Assembly: GCA_025453925.1 (NCBI GenBank)
Contig: JALOPK010000204.1
Location: forward strand, 1-6,084
Length of the DNA stretch: 6,084 bases
DNA from: Candidatus Eiseniibacteriota bacterium
Lineage (GTDB): Bacteria > JAFGKV01
Reading direction: 5' to 3'
A program made the position numbers and the translations under genes. A model generated the notes under the pieces. It had not been told where the DNA came from. It ran no database searches and was given only the letters and a program-made list of their open reading frames with translations. Positions 5,995 through 6,084 of this stretch are shown here, piece after piece (positions within the stretch are counted from its first letter, which is position 1; the number at the start of each line of letters is the position of its first letter).

Positions 5995-6026
5995 CCTGTC
6001 CTCATCTGCTCGAGAGGAGTGCCGCC

Positions 6027-6084
6027 ATGGGTCGGTCGCGCAATGTCCTTCTGTCGGTCCTGATGCTGCTCTCGGTCGTGGGTT
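6027..6084 (+). CDS. Start of an exported protein (3' truncated by window end)
   Basis: Only 19 codons are visible: MGRSRNVLLSVLMLLSVVG. The positively charged start followed by a hydrophobic stretch is a typical signal-peptide N-region and core. GAGAGGAG (6012-6019) ends 7 nt before the ATG, ideal Shine-Dalgarno spacing. The mature protein is outside the window, so no function can be given. It fits the run of exported proteins on this strand. Confidence 0.72.
   Translation, partial: MGRSRNVLLSVLMLLSVVG

Larger units (their letters stand above)
5645..6026. other. Non-coding interval with a cluster of inverted repeats
   Basis: No plausible gene is seen here on either strand. The first 230 bp carry four GC-rich inverted repeats, listed separately. 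The part from 5871 to 6026 holds a 7-bp inverted repeat (5920-5949), the second copy of the CCCGGG-type hairpin (5979-5994) and the ribosome binding site of the next gene. No tRNA, recognisable riboswitch or insertion sequence ends are visible. Confidence 0.7.

Overview
The window looks like chromosomal DNA from a GC-rich, diderm, probably uncultured bacterium. Every readable gene lies on the + strand. All four genes with a visible N-terminus start with an export signal, and the fifth (whose N-terminus is outside the window) carries a C-terminal domain typical of exported proteins. The domain mix is an alpha-amylase with a FlgD-like/T9SS-type C-terminal domain, fibronectin-III-like tails and a DUF3078-type outer-membrane barrel. 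This resembles the FCB superphylum and GC-rich candidate phyla such as Candidatus Eisenbacteria. That placement is an inference from domain style and base composition; no marker gene is present.

Layout: (1) nt 1-1356, the 3' part of a GH13 alpha-amylase-family gene with all four catalytic signature regions and a C-terminal sorting-type domain. (2) nt 1357-1577, a spacer with small GC-rich hairpins. (3) nt 1578-3110, an exported Ntn-hydrolase (C45/AAT-like) whose predicted signal-peptide cleavage directly exposes the presumed nucleophile Cys36. (4) nt 3165-3284, a degenerate CCGTAC hexamer array with a 42-bp higher-order period. (5) nt 3318-4676, a secreted PNGase F-like amidase (peptide-N4-(N-acetyl-beta-glucosaminyl)asparagine amidase fold) with a Cys-rich insertion and a fibronectin-III-like tail. 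(6) nt 4772-5644, a DUF3078-like outer-membrane beta-barrel protein with a strong Shine-Dalgarno. (7) nt 5645-6026, a non-coding stretch holding four GC-rich inverted repeats, three of them sharing a GTAGGGGC end. (8) nt 6027 to the window end, the first 19 codons of another exported protein.

How the genes work together: spacers of 95-382 bp argue against one tight operon. The common theme is extracellular or envelope breakdown of polymers: alpha-glucans (GH13), amide-linked small molecules or peptides (Ntn-hydrolase) and N-glycans on glycoproteins (PNGase F-like). A barrel protein of unknown role accompanies them. This suits a scavenger of glycoprotein- and polysaccharide-rich detritus, but co-regulation is not shown. 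The most notable items are the divergent PNGase F homologue, the repeat array before it that is open in all six frames, and two inverted-repeat elements with compensatory base changes downstream of the barrel gene. I see no mobile-element gene, CRISPR array, tRNA or rRNA.
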